A stretch of 64,000 nt of DNA. Origin: Niabella ginsenosidivorans. GTDB lineage: Bacteria > Bacteroidota > Bacteroidia > Chitinophagales > Chitinophagaceae. The stretch is from assembly GCF_001654455.1 (NCBI RefSeq), contig NZ_CP015772.1, positions 4,588,001-4,652,000 on the forward strand. The letters are read 5' to 3'. A model generated the notes under the pieces. The model ran no database searches and was not told the origin of the DNA. It saw only the letters and a program-made list of their open reading frames with translations. The position numbers and the translations under genes are program-made. Positions 9,453 through 18,652 of this stretch are shown piece by piece (position 1 is the first letter of the stretch; each line of letters begins with the position of its first letter).

Positions 9453-9690
9453 CCAATTACAATTATTAAATGCACACCTTTCGCGGGTATTGAACAATCG
9501 TTTTCACAAAAAACGGTCTTATGGTTGCCTGATTTTATGCCTGCGTTAAAGGACGGGGTGCCTGCCGCAATGCCGGTTCATTAATTTCAAACGGTTAAAA
9601 AAATGAGCAGGAACTATGCGGGGATCTGCCTAATTTTTCAATAACCGGTTTTTTGTAGGGTATATTTAATATTTTTAAGCCCTGGAACCA

Positions 9691-11796
9691 ATGATCATGT
9701 ATACTAAGGAACAAACCATACAGCTACAAAATGAAACCCGCTCTTTCTTAAAGGAACACAACAACCCGCCCGCAACCTTTGAAGAACTGGAAGCGCTCAG
9801 GGCGGTTTTGCGGTTTCATGAATACCGCTATTACGTGGAAAATGATCCTTTGCTGGCGGATGGCGAGTATGATCAGCTTTTTAAACTGCTGGAGGCAACA
9901 GAAAAGATCCACCCGGACTGGATTACAAAAGACTCCCCCACCCAGCGTGTGGGCAAAAGCCTGAATGGCAATTTCATAACGGTACAGCACCTGGTGCCCA
10001 TGCTATCGCTGGACAACTCTTATGACAGTGAGGACCTGAAAGATTTTGACCGGAAAGTGTTGCAGCTTTCCAAAAAGAAAGAAGTTACTTATTGTGTTGA
10101 GCCCAAGTTTGACGGGGGCAGCATTTCCCTGGTTTATGAGAACGACCAGCTTACGTTGGGCGCAACCCGGGGCAATGGCGTTGCCGGTGATGATATTACC
10201 ACCAATATACGGCAGATACGAACCGTGCCTTTATCGGCTGCTTTCAGTCGATATGGGATACAGACAATAGAAATAAGAGGCGAAGTGCTGATCAATAAAA
10301 ACAACTTCAAAAAATATAATGATGAATTGGTTGAAAAAGGTCTCGCTCCCCTGGCCAATCCGCGCAACGCTGCTTCAGGAACCCTGCGCATAAAAGACCC
10401 GGCAGAAGTGCGGCGGCGGCATCTGGAAGCCTTTGTGTACAGCATCAGCTACTATACATTGCTGCCCGGCCACGAACTTCCGGAAGCCTTAAAAACACAT
10501 GAAGGATCGCTGAAATTATTGTGGAATCTTGGTTTCAGAAGTCCTGTAAAAGAGTCAAAGACCTTCAGCCATATTGATGCCGTCATTGATTACTGCCTGA
10601 AATTTGAAGAAAGCAGGGACAATCTGCCTTATGAGATTGACGGTATGGTGATAAAAGTAAACGACTTTTTGATCCAGGAACAGCTGGGCATGACCTCTCA
10701 TCATCCCCGCTGGGCAATTGCATTCAAGTTCAAAGCAAGACAGGCTACCAGCAAATTGCTGGAAGTCCGGTTCCAGGTGGGCCGTACAGGCTCCATTACA
10801 CCGGTTGCCAAAATTGAGCCGGTATTCATTGGCGGTGTTACGGTAAGCTCCATTTCTTTATTTAATGAAGAGATCATCAAAGAAAAAAAACTGAAGATCG
10901 GTGATATGGTACTGGTCGAACGCGCCGGCGATGTGATTCCCTATATTGTAAAATCGCTGGAAGAGCTGAGGACCGGGGAGGAAAAAGAGATCACGTTCCC
11001 AAAAAATTGCCCCGTTTGTAACAGTCACCTGTTCAAAGAAGAAGGAGAAGCCGTCTGGCGGTGCATTAATATTGAATGCCCTGCGCAGGTAGTGGAACGT
11101 ATGATCCATTTTGTAAGTAAGGACGCCCTGGATATCCGCGGATTTGGAGAAGCCAATGTCCGGAAATTTTTTGAATTAGGCTGGCTGAAAGACATTCCGG
11201 GAATCTATAAGCTGGATTTTGAACGGATAGCAACGCTGGAAGGTTTTGGGAAGAAATCGATCGATAATCTGAAACAGGCGATTGAAAAAAGCAAAGAGCA
11301 ACCCCTGCACCGCATCATTTTTGGACTGGGGATCCGTTTTGTTGGCGAAACAACGGCAAAGGTACTGGCTAACAAGATCCACCATTTACTGGATCTGCAG
11401 CAGCTATCACAGGAAGAGCTGCAAAGCCTGGAAGACATCGGCCCTAAAGTGGCAGGAAGCATCGTCCATTTCTTTAGTAATGCATCGAATATTGCGATGA
11501 TCAGAGAACTGGAAGCCCTGGGTGTACGGCTGACGAATACCCATAAACAGCTGGCCGCCAAAGGAACTCTTTCAGGCCAGACCTTTTTATTTACCGGCAC
11601 GTTGCCTACCTTAAAGCGAAGCGATGCAGAAGCTATGGCAGAAGCCCGGGGCGGCAAAATCCTGAGCGGTGTAAGCTCCAAGCTCAATTATCTTGTAGTA
11701 GGAGAAGACGCGGGCAGCAAATTAGAAAAAGCCAAAAAAATCAATACCGTCAGGATCATTTCAGAAGCGGATTTTCTAAAAATGATCGGGGAATAA
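9691..11796 (+). CDS. ligA: NAD-dependent DNA ligase LigA
   Basis: Seals nicks in DNA during replication and repair, using NAD+. The 701-residue protein has all LigA parts in order: N-terminal Ia domain (HEYRYYVENDPLLADGEYDQL), adenylation domain with the catalytic Lys139 in the E-P-K-F-D-G motif, OB fold, a four-Cys zinc finger (CPVC...CINIEC), helix-hairpin-helix repeats (LEGFGKKSIDNL, LEDIGPKVAGSI) and a C-terminal BRCT domain (LSGQTFLFTGTLP...). Two ATGs, at 9691 and 9697, could both serve as start. It stands alone, with plus-strand neighbours over 200 bases away. Confidence 0.98.
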   Translation: MIMYTKEQTIQLQNETRSFLKEHNNPPATFEELEALRAVLRFHEYRYYVENDPLLADGEYDQLFKLLEATEKIHPDWITKDSPTQRVGKSLNGNFITVQHLVPMLSLDNSYDSEDLKDFDRKVLQLSKKKEVTYCVEPKFDGGSISLVYENDQLTLGATRGNGVAGDDITTNIRQIRTVPLSAAFSRYGIQTIEIRGEVLINKNNFKKYNDELVEKGLAPLANPRNAASGTLRIKDPAEVRRRHLEAFVYSISYYTLLPGHELPEALKTHEGSLKLLWNLGFRSPVKESKTFSHIDAVIDYCLKFEESRDNLPYEIDGMVIKVNDFLIQEQLGMTSHHPRWAIAFKFKARQATSKLLEVRFQVGRTGSITPVAKIEPVFIGGVTVSSISLFNEEIIKEKKLKIGDMVLVERAGDVIPYIVKSLEELRTGEEKEITFPKNCPVCNSHLFKEEGEAVWRCINIECPAQVVERMIHFVSKDALDIRGFGEANVRKFFELGWLKDIPGIYKLDFERIATLEGFGKKSIDNLKQAIEKSKEQPLHRIIFGLGIRFVGETTAKVLANKIHHLLDLQQLSQEELQSLEDIGPKVAGSIVHFFSNASNIAMIRELEALGVRLTNTHKQLAAKGTLSGQTFLFTGTLPTLKRSDAEAMAEARGGKILSGVSSKLNYLVVGEDAGSKLEKAKKINTVRIISEADFLKMIGE

Positions 11797-12012
11797 ATAA
11801 AGCCAGATCTGTTTCCCCCTGAAGTTGCTAACGGACGCAGTTTTTTTCATTTACCCCTTCTGCGGGATCTTCTAAAACCTTATTTCCCGCAGATTCTGCG
11901 CTGACGGGCGCAGAATTTCCCATTTACCCTTCTGCGAAATTCCGCGGGGCCTGCGGGTCATAAACTCTTCTGTATTTTCTCCTGAAAGAAAATACCTGTA
12001 ACTTTATTGCCT
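11797..12012. repeat. Intergenic region with short direct and inverted repeats
   Basis: Between ligA and the DUF2461 gene. CATTTACCC(C)TTCTGCG occurs twice, at 11848-11864 and 11921-11936, and ATTCTGCGC pairs with GCGCAGAAT (11893-11901 with 11908-11916, 6-base loop). Several other copies of CTGCG and CCCGC occur in between. It may act as a ligA terminator or be a decayed intergenic repeat; no reading frame is convincing. Confidence 0.5.
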
Positions 12013-12681
12013 ATGATTCAACCTTCTACCCTGAAATTCCTTGAGGAACTTAAGCTGAACAATAATAAGCCCTGGTTTGATGCACACCGCAAAGAATATG
12101 AGGCGGCACGGGAAAATTTTGCCGGTTTTATAAATGAGCTGATCCGGGAATTTGGCAAATATGAGCCGTCAATTATGCATTTAACAGCCAAAGACTGTAT
12201 GTTCCGCATCAACAGGGATGTGCGTTTTTCAAAAGACAAAAGCCCGTACAAAACCAATTTTGGCGCCAGCATCAATGCAGAGGGTAAAAAATCCATGAAA
12301 GCAGGCTATTATTTTCATCTTTCGCCCGGAGAAAGCTTTATCGGCGGCGGGCTGTGGCATCCTTTACCGGCAGACCTGAATAAACTCCGCCAGGAAATAG
12401 ACTATAACCTGCCTGAGTTTCAAAAGATCCTGTCTGCAAAAAAGTTTAAAACCACCTATAGCGGATTATATGCCGAAGAAGGGCAGCTGCTTTCCAGGGT
12501 GCCCAAAGGTTATGAACCGGACAACCCGGCAGCAGCCTACCTGAAATACAAAAGCTACACCGCCCTGTCTGATATCCCGGATGCTGAGATATTGTCTAAA
12601 TCATTGCCGGGCAATTCCATAAAAGCTTTTCAGGCCCTGCAGCCATTGATCATTTTTATTAATAAAGGGATTGACGAATAA
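12013..12681 (+). CDS. DUF2461 family protein
   Basis: 222 residues from the ATG at 12013 (a TTG two codons upstream is the longer alternative). It belongs to the DUF2461 family (TIGR02453), recognised by LNNNKPWFDAHRKEYEAAR near the N-terminus, the FRINRDVRFSKDKSPYKTN core and GGGLWHPLPADLNKLRQ. No biochemical role is established for the family as far as I know; there is no signal peptide, so it is cytoplasmic. It is a single gene between ligA and the purF-like gene with no clear functional link to either. Confidence 0.85.
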   Translation: MIQPSTLKFLEELKLNNNKPWFDAHRKEYEAARENFAGFINELIREFGKYEPSIMHLTAKDCMFRINRDVRFSKDKSPYKTNFGASINAEGKKSMKAGYYFHLSPGESFIGGGLWHPLPADLNKLRQEIDYNLPEFQKILSAKKFKTTYSGLYAEEGQLLSRVPKGYEPDNPAAAYLKYKSYTALSDIPDAEILSKSLPGNSIKAFQALQPLIIFINKGIDE

Positions 12682-12732
12682 ATAAACGTTTTTAATTAAC
12701 CTATATTAATTCGTCTTTAAGCTTCAAAATCG

Positions 12733-12740
12733 TAACTTTG
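12733..12740 (+). promoter_or_regulatory. Predicted -7 promoter box (TAACTTTG) of the purF-like gene
   Basis: TAACTTTG matches TAnnTTTG and lies 20 bases before the ATG at 12761. The -33 region has only TTTA (in GTCTTTAAG), so it is a partial match. Confidence 0.4.
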
Positions 12741-12760
12741 CGTTTCTTTTTTGAAATAGT

Positions 12761-14608
12761 ATGAGCGATCCGATCAAACATGAATGCGGCCTGGCGTTTA
12801 TAAGGCTCCGCAAGCCTTTCTCTCATTATTTAAAACAACATGGTACCGTTATGTGGGGGCTGAACAAGCTTTACCTCTTAATGGAAAAACAGCACAACCG
12901 CGGACAGGACGGCGCAGGCATCGCCGCAGTAAAATTAAACGTGGAAGCAGGCTACCCGTTTATGCACCGTATGCGCAGCGCAGAGCCTCAGGCGATCTCT
13001 GCTCTGTTTAAAAATATAGCAGATGAAGTAGATGAGGTTTGCCGCTATAACCCAGATGCGCTCAAGCATCCCGGTTTAATGAAAGGGCATATCAAGTTCC
13101 TGGGAGAACTGTTGTTAGGTCATCTGAGGTATGGTACCCAGGGAAAGAACAATGCTGATTTTTGCCACCCCTTTGTAAAACGCAATACCGTTCCGGCCAG
13201 GAACCTGGCGTTAGCCGGCAATTTTAACCTGGTGAATACCAATGAACTCTTTGAAAAACTGGGCATCATTCCCGGTACCTTTCAAAAACAGAGCGACCTG
13301 GCAGCTATGATGGAAATGGTGCATCATTACCTTGTGGAGGCAGATAAAAAAAGCCCGGAGAATGTTGATATAAAAGCAGTGCTGCAGGAGGTCCTACCCC
13401 AGTTTGACGGAGGTTTTACCGTGGGTGGATTGACCGGGGACGGATTGGGATTTGTTTTCAGGGATCGTAATGGCATTCGCCCCTGTTATTATTATATTGA
13501 TGATGAAGTGATCGTTGCCGCCTCTGAAAGGGCCGCGATCCGCACTACGTTCAACGTAGCTGAAAATGAGGTAAAAGAACTGATGCCGGGCAATGCATTG
13601 ATCGTTCAGCCGGATGGCCATTATGAAATAGCTGAGGTCATTGTACCCGGGGAACGCAGGGCCTGCAGCTTTGAACGCATTTATTTTTCACGCGGAAGCG
13701 ACGAAAAAATTTATAAAGAACGGAAAGCGCTGGGGCTGAACCTTAGCGAACAGGTATTGAAAGCAATTGATTTTGATTTAAAGAATACCATTTTTTCTTA
13801 CATTCCTAATACGGCAGAGGTAGCATTTCTTGGGTTGCATAAAGGAATGCAGCTGTACCTGAACAAAATTAAAACAGAACGCATTTTAAGCTGGGGAAAG
13901 GATTATGATGAAGAGAAGCTGAGCGAAATGATCAACCGCCGGATCCGCGTTGATAAAATTGCTATTAAAGATGTAAAAATGCGCACGTTTATTACGGAAG
14001 ATGCCAGCCGTAATGAAATGGTACAGCACGTTTACGATATTACTTATGGCACGGTACGCCCCGGTATTGACACGATTGTGGTCATTGATGATTCTATTGT
14101 ACGGGGCACAACGCTAAAGGAAAGTATTATTAAAATGCTTTCCCGCCTCAAACCTAAAAAGATCATCGTGGTTTCCTCCTGTCCGCAGATCCGTTATCCT
14201 GACTGTTATGGAATCGATATGAGCAAGATGGGCGATTTTATTGCCTTTAATGCGGCCGTCAACGTTTTAAAAGACAAAGGCCAGGAATCTTTGCTGGATG
14301 AGCTTTGGGAGAAATGTAAAGAGCTCAAAGAAAAAAATTTACTGCATACAGAAAATGTGGTAAAACAATTATATAAAAGCAGCACCATTGAAGAGATCAC
14401 CAATAAGATCGCTGAAATGATCACTCCTGCTGACCTGGGCATTCCGGTACAGGTCATTTTCCAAAGCATTGAAGACTTACATAAGGCATGCCCCAATAAC
14501 CTGGGCGACTGGTATTTTACCGGCAACTATCCTACACCGGGCGGTAACCGTGTGGTGAACCAGGCCTTTATGAATTATATGGAGGGAAAGAATGAAAGAG
14601 GGTATTAA
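12761..14608 (+). CDS. purF: PurF-like amidophosphoribosyltransferase, long form
   Basis: A 615-residue class II glutamine amidotransferase fused to a phosphoribosyltransferase. It would transfer glutamine-derived ammonia to PRPP, the first step of purine synthesis. The Ntn nucleophile is probably Cys9 (HECGLAF) after removal of the first eight residues. Glutaminase motifs are GHLRYGTQG and AGNFNLVN; the PRPP loop is VVIDDSIVRGTT; FRDRNGIRPC is also conserved. The protein is about 130 residues longer than E. coli PurF. Bacteroidota often carry such a long paralogue beside a standard PurF, so the symbol is given with caution. Confidence 0.8.
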   Translation: MSDPIKHECGLAFIRLRKPFSHYLKQHGTVMWGLNKLYLLMEKQHNRGQDGAGIAAVKLNVEAGYPFMHRMRSAEPQAISALFKNIADEVDEVCRYNPDALKHPGLMKGHIKFLGELLLGHLRYGTQGKNNADFCHPFVKRNTVPARNLALAGNFNLVNTNELFEKLGIIPGTFQKQSDLAAMMEMVHHYLVEADKKSPENVDIKAVLQEVLPQFDGGFTVGGLTGDGLGFVFRDRNGIRPCYYYIDDEVIVAASERAAIRTTFNVAENEVKELMPGNALIVQPDGHYEIAEVIVPGERRACSFERIYFSRGSDEKIYKERKALGLNLSEQVLKAIDFDLKNTIFSYIPNTAEVAFLGLHKGMQLYLNKIKTERILSWGKDYDEEKLSEMINRRIRVDKIAIKDVKMRTFITEDASRNEMVQHVYDITYGTVRPGIDTIVVIDDSIVRGTTLKESIIKMLSRLKPKKIIVVSSCPQIRYPDCYGIDMSKMGDFIAFNAAVNVLKDKGQESLLDELWEKCKELKEKNLLHTENVVKQLYKSSTIEEITNKIAEMITPADLGIPVQVIFQSIEDLHKACPNNLGDWYFTGNYPTPGGNRVVNQAFMNYMEGKNERGY

Positions 14609-14922
14609 GCCGTTTGTGTATCGCTGTCAGAAACGTTTTCTATTGCTAAGAATTGCATCGTACCGATAGCACTCAAAGTTTCGTACGACTCCTGTAGCCC
14701 GGAATGAATTCCGGAGTTGTTCTATAAAATCAGGCTGCCGGCCTTCCGGGCCCGAAAACTACGTCAGTGTACGCTAAGACTCTAATTGAGCATAGAGGAA
14801 TAAACCCGGCTGAATGCAATAGGGAAGTTTCGTTCATTGTTGACATGGCAATAATGAAAGCAGAGAACGGTTGGCTCAGATCATAAGTTGATTAACCACA
14901 GTTTCACCCCGGTCAGGAGCGG
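14609..14922. other. Convergent intergenic region with a short hairpin
   Basis: 314 bases between the convergent purF-like and ispG genes. A compact hairpin, CCGGAAT-GA-ATTCCGG, lies at 14699-14714 and a GGCCGGC/CCGGGCC-rich stretch follows. There is no T-run that would make a clear intrinsic terminator. No gene was seen. Confidence 0.5.
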
Positions 14923-16977
14923 CTATGGCTCAATCCATACGTCGTTCTCCTTTAGCAGGTTGATGAGCTCTTCCACCGCAATATCACTATTTACATTGCG
15001 CTTTACCACATCCTTTCCTTTGTACAGAGTAATCTTTCCGGGGCCGCTGCCTACATACCCAAAATCAGCATCGGCCATTTCGCCCGGTCCGTTTACAATA
15101 CAGCCCATAATGGCAATTTTAACACCTTTGAGGTGGTTGGTAACCGAACGGATCTTTGTAGTGGTTTCCTGCAGATCAAACAGGGTACGTCCGCAGGAAG
15201 GACAGGAAATGTACTCTGTTTTGGAAATACGGGTTCGGGTGGCCTGTAAAATGCTGAAGGCCGTATTGTTCATAAACTGTTCTGCTGCGCCGGTATCCGT
15301 TGCAGAAGTATAACGGCGACCGCTCAATTGTGCATCATTAAACTCATTATAAGCCTGTTTACTCATGCCCAGGCAAATACCGTTGCCAAAACCGTCTAAA
15401 AACAGTGCGCCGGTTTCTGTAGCAAAATGGATCAGGTGCTCATCTGCCGTGCTCCAGTTGCTGCCTGTAATAAAGATCAGCGGGTGCTCAATACCATGCT
15501 CTTCTAATGCAATGCACATACGGCGTACCGATTGCAGGGCATTTTTACGGGCACTGCTTAAACAAAGCACCACATTTTCCCTACCAGCTAAAGCGTCCAG
15601 ATATTGCAAATCATCTGCATCCAGCAGCACAAAGTTTATTGCCGCATTTGTATTTGTTGCATTAATAAATGCTCCGGCTTCGTATATCGGAAAATATTTT
15701 GTTTTATCGGCTGCGCCGGTCCAATGCTCCGGCGTGGTAATCACTTTTAAGGTACCAGGCAGGGGAAAGCCCAGTTCCGCATTATCCGTATAGATATAAT
15801 CTGCTGCCGCATCGGCAATATGCCATTTATCATTCTCCGCATCATAGGTATAGCCTATTGCTTTTAAGGAGGCAGGGGTTATGCTCTGTAATCTGCTAAG
15901 GTCTGCTACTACTACGGGCACCTGCTCTCCCCCAATGTTCCCAACACTGATGGTCTTATGTTTCCGGGATTGAAAGGGATTGTACCGGGTAGTTGAAAAG
16001 CTGATCTCCTTCCCGGATGATCCGGCCGGGGGAAACTGATCGGTTGATAAGAGATTGATTGCGTTTTTTTCAGCCTTTGAACCCGTTAACGGATCTCCCT
16101 CATACCGTTTTACAATATCCCGGCATACCGGTATCTCCAGTTCCGGGTCTTCGGTAAGAGAAACACGGATTGTATCTCCTATACCGTCTTCCATTAAAGT
16201 GCCGATACCAACAGCCGATTTGATGCGGCCATCTTCTCCGTCACCAGCTTCCGTAACGCCCAGGTGCAGGGGATAGATCTCACCAAATTCCTCATCCATG
16301 GTCTTGATCAGCAGCCGGTAGGCCTGTACCATCACAATCGGGTTACTCGCTTTCATGCTCAGTACGATCTGGTGGTAATTCTCATCCCGCGCAATGCGTA
16401 GAAACTCCATAGCGCTTTCCACCATTCCCATGGGCGTGTCGCCATAGCGGCTCATGATGCGATCGCTGAGGCTGCCGTGGTTGGTACCGATGCGCATGGC
16501 TGTTCCATATTCTTTACATACTTTGATCAGCGGGGTAAAGCGCTCGCGGATGCGATCGATCTCTTCCGCATATTCGGCATCCGTATATTCAATTTGCTCA
16601 AATTTCTTTTTATCAACATAATTGCCCGGGTTTACCCGCACTTTCTCCACGATGCGCGCAGCAATTTCAGCAGCATTAGGTGTAAAGTGAATATCGGCCA
16701 CCAGGGGGGTATGATAGCCCCGCCTGTGCAATTCATTTTTGATATTCAGCAGGTTCTCTGCCTCTTTTTTGGAAGGTGCGGTAATGCGCACCAGTTCAGA
16801 ACCGGCCTCAATACAGCGGATGGATTGTTCCACAGTAGCCAGCGTGTCCATCGTATCTGTAGTGGTCATCGTTTGCACACGAATAGGATGGTTGTTGCCC
16901 AATAACAGATCTCCAATCCTTACCTCTTTGGTTAACAGCCTTTTATATGAGGTGAGCGTTGCTGCATATAGTTCCAT
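14923..16977 (-). CDS. ispG: 4-hydroxy-3-methylbut-2-enyl diphosphate synthase (flavodoxin), long type
   Basis: IspG/GcpE reduces methylerythritol cyclodiphosphate to HMBPP in the MEP isoprenoid pathway. The 684-residue protein is the long form with a large inserted domain between the TIM barrel (VRVNPGNYVDKKKF, KASNPIVMVQAYR, LGVTEAGDGEDGRIKSAVGIG) and the C-terminal Fe-S domain, as in Bacteroidota, Chlamydia and plants. Cluster cysteines are in CPSCGRTLFDLQ and MGCIVNGPGE. The ATG at 16977 is chosen because a TATCTTTG promoter box ends only 4 bases upstream of it, so the 18 codons of the longer frame (to 17031) would not be transcribed. Confidence 0.95.
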   Translation of the reverse strand: MELYAATLTSYKRLLTKEVRIGDLLLGNNHPIRVQTMTTTDTMDTLATVEQSIRCIEAGSELVRITAPSKKEAENLLNIKNELHRRGYHTPLVADIHFTPNAAEIAARIVEKVRVNPGNYVDKKKFEQIEYTDAEYAEEIDRIRERFTPLIKVCKEYGTAMRIGTNHGSLSDRIMSRYGDTPMGMVESAMEFLRIARDENYHQIVLSMKASNPIVMVQAYRLLIKTMDEEFGEIYPLHLGVTEAGDGEDGRIKSAVGIGTLMEDGIGDTIRVSLTEDPELEIPVCRDIVKRYEGDPLTGSKAEKNAINLLSTDQFPPAGSSGKEISFSTTRYNPFQSRKHKTISVGNIGGEQVPVVVADLSRLQSITPASLKAIGYTYDAENDKWHIADAAADYIYTDNAELGFPLPGTLKVITTPEHWTGAADKTKYFPIYEAGAFINATNTNAAINFVLLDADDLQYLDALAGRENVVLCLSSARKNALQSVRRMCIALEEHGIEHPLIFITGSNWSTADEHLIHFATETGALFLDGFGNGICLGMSKQAYNEFNDAQLSGRRYTSATDTGAAEQFMNNTAFSILQATRTRISKTEYISCPSCGRTLFDLQETTTKIRSVTNHLKGVKIAIMGCIVNGPGEMADADFGYVGSGPGKITLYKGKDVVKRNVNSDIAVEELINLLKENDVWIEP

Positions 16978-16981
16978 GCTG

Positions 16982-16989
16982 CAAAGATA
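16982..16989 (-). promoter_or_regulatory. Predicted -7 box (TATCTTTG) abutting the ispG start
   Basis: On the minus strand TATCTTTG is followed by CAGC and then the ATG. With initiation about 5-8 bases past the box, the mRNA would begin at or next to the start codon, giving a leaderless transcript. Confidence 0.5.
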
Positions 16990-17011
16990 GCCAATGTTTG
17001 GGTGTGAGCTC

Positions 17012-17070
17012 GTCAATCTGATGTATAACATTTTCCGGCAGGTGCAGACAGGAGATGCTCTCAGATTGAC
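17012..17070. repeat. Inverted repeat GTCAATCTGA / TCAGATTGAC
   Basis: Perfect 10-base arms at 17012-17021 and 17061-17070 with a 39-base loop, in the divergent region between ispG and the YhhN gene. Downstream, AGAAAGTTTTGCATTTCTGCGTGGCA resembles GGAAAGTTTTGTACTCCTACGTCGTC in spacing, suggesting an imperfect tandem copy. Function unknown. Confidence 0.35.
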
Positions 17071-17232
17071 AAGGAAAGTTTTGTACTCCTACGTCGTCTG
17101 CCAAATCTGTAAGACTAAGTGCACGCACATTATACAGACTGCACAGAAAGTTTTGCATTTCTGCGTGGCAAGGCATATGAAATCAGTCAGAGATCGCTTA
17201 CTCTTTTTTTTATTCCTTATTTTTAATATTAA

Positions 17233-17919
17233 ATGAAGCCGACCGCCTGGAATCTTCTCTTTATTTGTGCAACGATTGCTTATTTTACCGGCATGGCCCT
17301 GCAAAAGGATGCATTGCAGTTTGCCTGTAAGCCCCTGCTGGTCAGCTCCCTGCTGGGATATTTTATTGCTGCAACAAAGGGGGTGCCCTCCTCTTTTAAA
17401 AAATGGACCATCGGGGCATTGCTCTTTTCAGTGGGTGGAGATGCATTGCTGTTGCCGGCTAATGGAAATGAGCTGTATTTTATACTGGGATTGGTTTCCT
17501 TTCTTATCGCCCATATCTTTTACATCCTCTGTTTTCACCGGATGAAGGTACAAGCATCTATTCCCGGCAAATGGTATACTGCCATTATTGTAGGCGTGTA
17601 TTATTTCTTTATAATGAGCTTTTTACTTCCCCACCTCGGTGCGCTTAAAATACCTGTTGTAGTATATGGTATTGTTATTAGTTTTATGCTGTTGCTGGCC
17701 ATGCATTTGTATGACCTGTCCGATAATACAACCGCACGTATGCTTTTAACAGGAGCAATCTTTTTTGTTATATCTGATTCTGCCCTGGCCATCAATAAAT
17801 TTTACCACCCGGTGGCCTGGGGTGGATGGGCTATCATGAGCACCTACATACTTGCCCAATGGCTTTTGGTAAAGGGAATGACCCGGTTTATTATAACAGG
17901 CAGCAAACCGGCAACATAA
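17233..17919 (+). CDS. YhhN family membrane protein (lysoplasmalogenase-like)
   Basis: A 228-residue integral membrane protein with about eight hydrophobic helices and almost no soluble part. The YhhN/TMEM86 family pattern is visible: GALLFSVGGDALLL in the third helix pair and FFVISDSALAINKFY near the C-terminus, with Asp residues that are the catalytic candidates in the lysoplasmalogenase members. It would hydrolyse the vinyl-ether bond of lysoplasmalogens, though many bacterial members act on unknown lipids. It is a single gene ending 30 bases before a convergent small gene. Confidence 0.75.
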   Translation: MKPTAWNLLFICATIAYFTGMALQKDALQFACKPLLVSSLLGYFIAATKGVPSSFKKWTIGALLFSVGGDALLLPANGNELYFILGLVSFLIAHIFYILCFHRMKVQASIPGKWYTAIIVGVYYFFIMSFLLPHLGALKIPVVVYGIVISFMLLLAMHLYDLSDNTTARMLLTGAIFFVISDSALAINKFYHPVAWGGWAIMSTYILAQWLLVKGMTRFIITGSKPAT

Positions 17920-17949
17920 ATGGCTGCCCGTTACGAATGAAAAGCTTTA

Positions 17950-18294
17950 TCAGGCAAAGGGCCTTTCTGTTGCGCCCCTGTCATTAATAACCGCATGGTC
18001 CGCCACGATTGAGGCGCTTTTTACAGAATAGCCTTCCAGTTCAGCTTCAATATGCACCGGCGTCCTGTTGCTTAATACATCAATTAACGGCAATAAAGAG
18101 GAATAACGTAAGCAAAGGGCCGGTACACCATTTTCATCCCAGCAGCTGGCAGGCAGCTGCTTTGAATCCGGTGCCAGGTAAATAACGCCCACTACATTTA
18201 TATAGTTTTCATCAAACAGTAAAATGGAGTCAGCACCGGCATTTAAAGGATCATTTCTATAGTAATAGCCCTTAATATTTTTTGAGTAAATCAT
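17950..18294 (-). CDS. Hypothetical protein, 114 residues
   Basis: I do not recognise this protein. It starts with ATG at 18294, has no signal peptide or membrane segment, and looks like a small soluble beta-rich protein (SILLFDENYINVVGVIYLAPDSK, PVHIEAELEGYSVKSASIVAD). It contains two Cys (SCWDENGVPALCLRYS). It is monocistronic and convergent with the YhhN gene. Its frame is clean and its codon use is like the neighbours, which supports a real gene; function cannot be stated. Confidence 0.55.
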   Translation of the reverse strand: MIYSKNIKGYYYRNDPLNAGADSILLFDENYINVVGVIYLAPDSKQLPASCWDENGVPALCLRYSSLLPLIDVLSNRTPVHIEAELEGYSVKSASIVADHAVINDRGATERPFA

Positions 18295-18652
18295 TTTAGA
18301 GGTTTTATCGATTTAAAGGTCATTATTGTTATACAACACCATTCCGCATATGGAAATCAAACCAACTGTTCATTTCATATAACAAAACTAAGAGTCTGTT
18401 TATTTCAAAAGAATCGTAAAAATACGGTTTTTGAATGTTGAATATCGCAAATCTTCCTGTAGCTGCATTGGCTAAAAATACAAATTCTATCCTAATCCCA
18501 TCCCTCATACCAATGTACCTGTTTTCACACTTTGTTAAGGTTTCCGAACCCGGCCTCTTCTATAGAAACCCATAACTTAAACAAAGTCAATGCCAATTCA
18601 GCGCCATTTAAGCAAAACCCGATAAATTTGTCATTTACACATCTTTGGTATT
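18295..18652. promoter_or_regulatory. Divergent intergenic region with a TAAATTTG box before nadB
   Basis: 358 bases, AT-rich, between the 114-residue hypothetical gene and nadB. TAAATTTG at 18623-18630 matches the Bacteroidota -7 box and lies 22 bases before the nadB ATG; no good -33 TTTG was found. No reading frame in it is convincing. Confidence 0.4.

Noticed and set aside
16978-17031. Longer ispG reading frame with 18 more N-terminal codons
   Set aside because: A TATCTTTG promoter box at 16982-16989 lies within it and the extra residues have no family counterpart.
17040-17232. Possible small RNA or tRNA-like structure upstream of the YhhN gene
   Set aside because: Only an inverted repeat with a 39-base loop was found; no cloverleaf or T-arm consensus.
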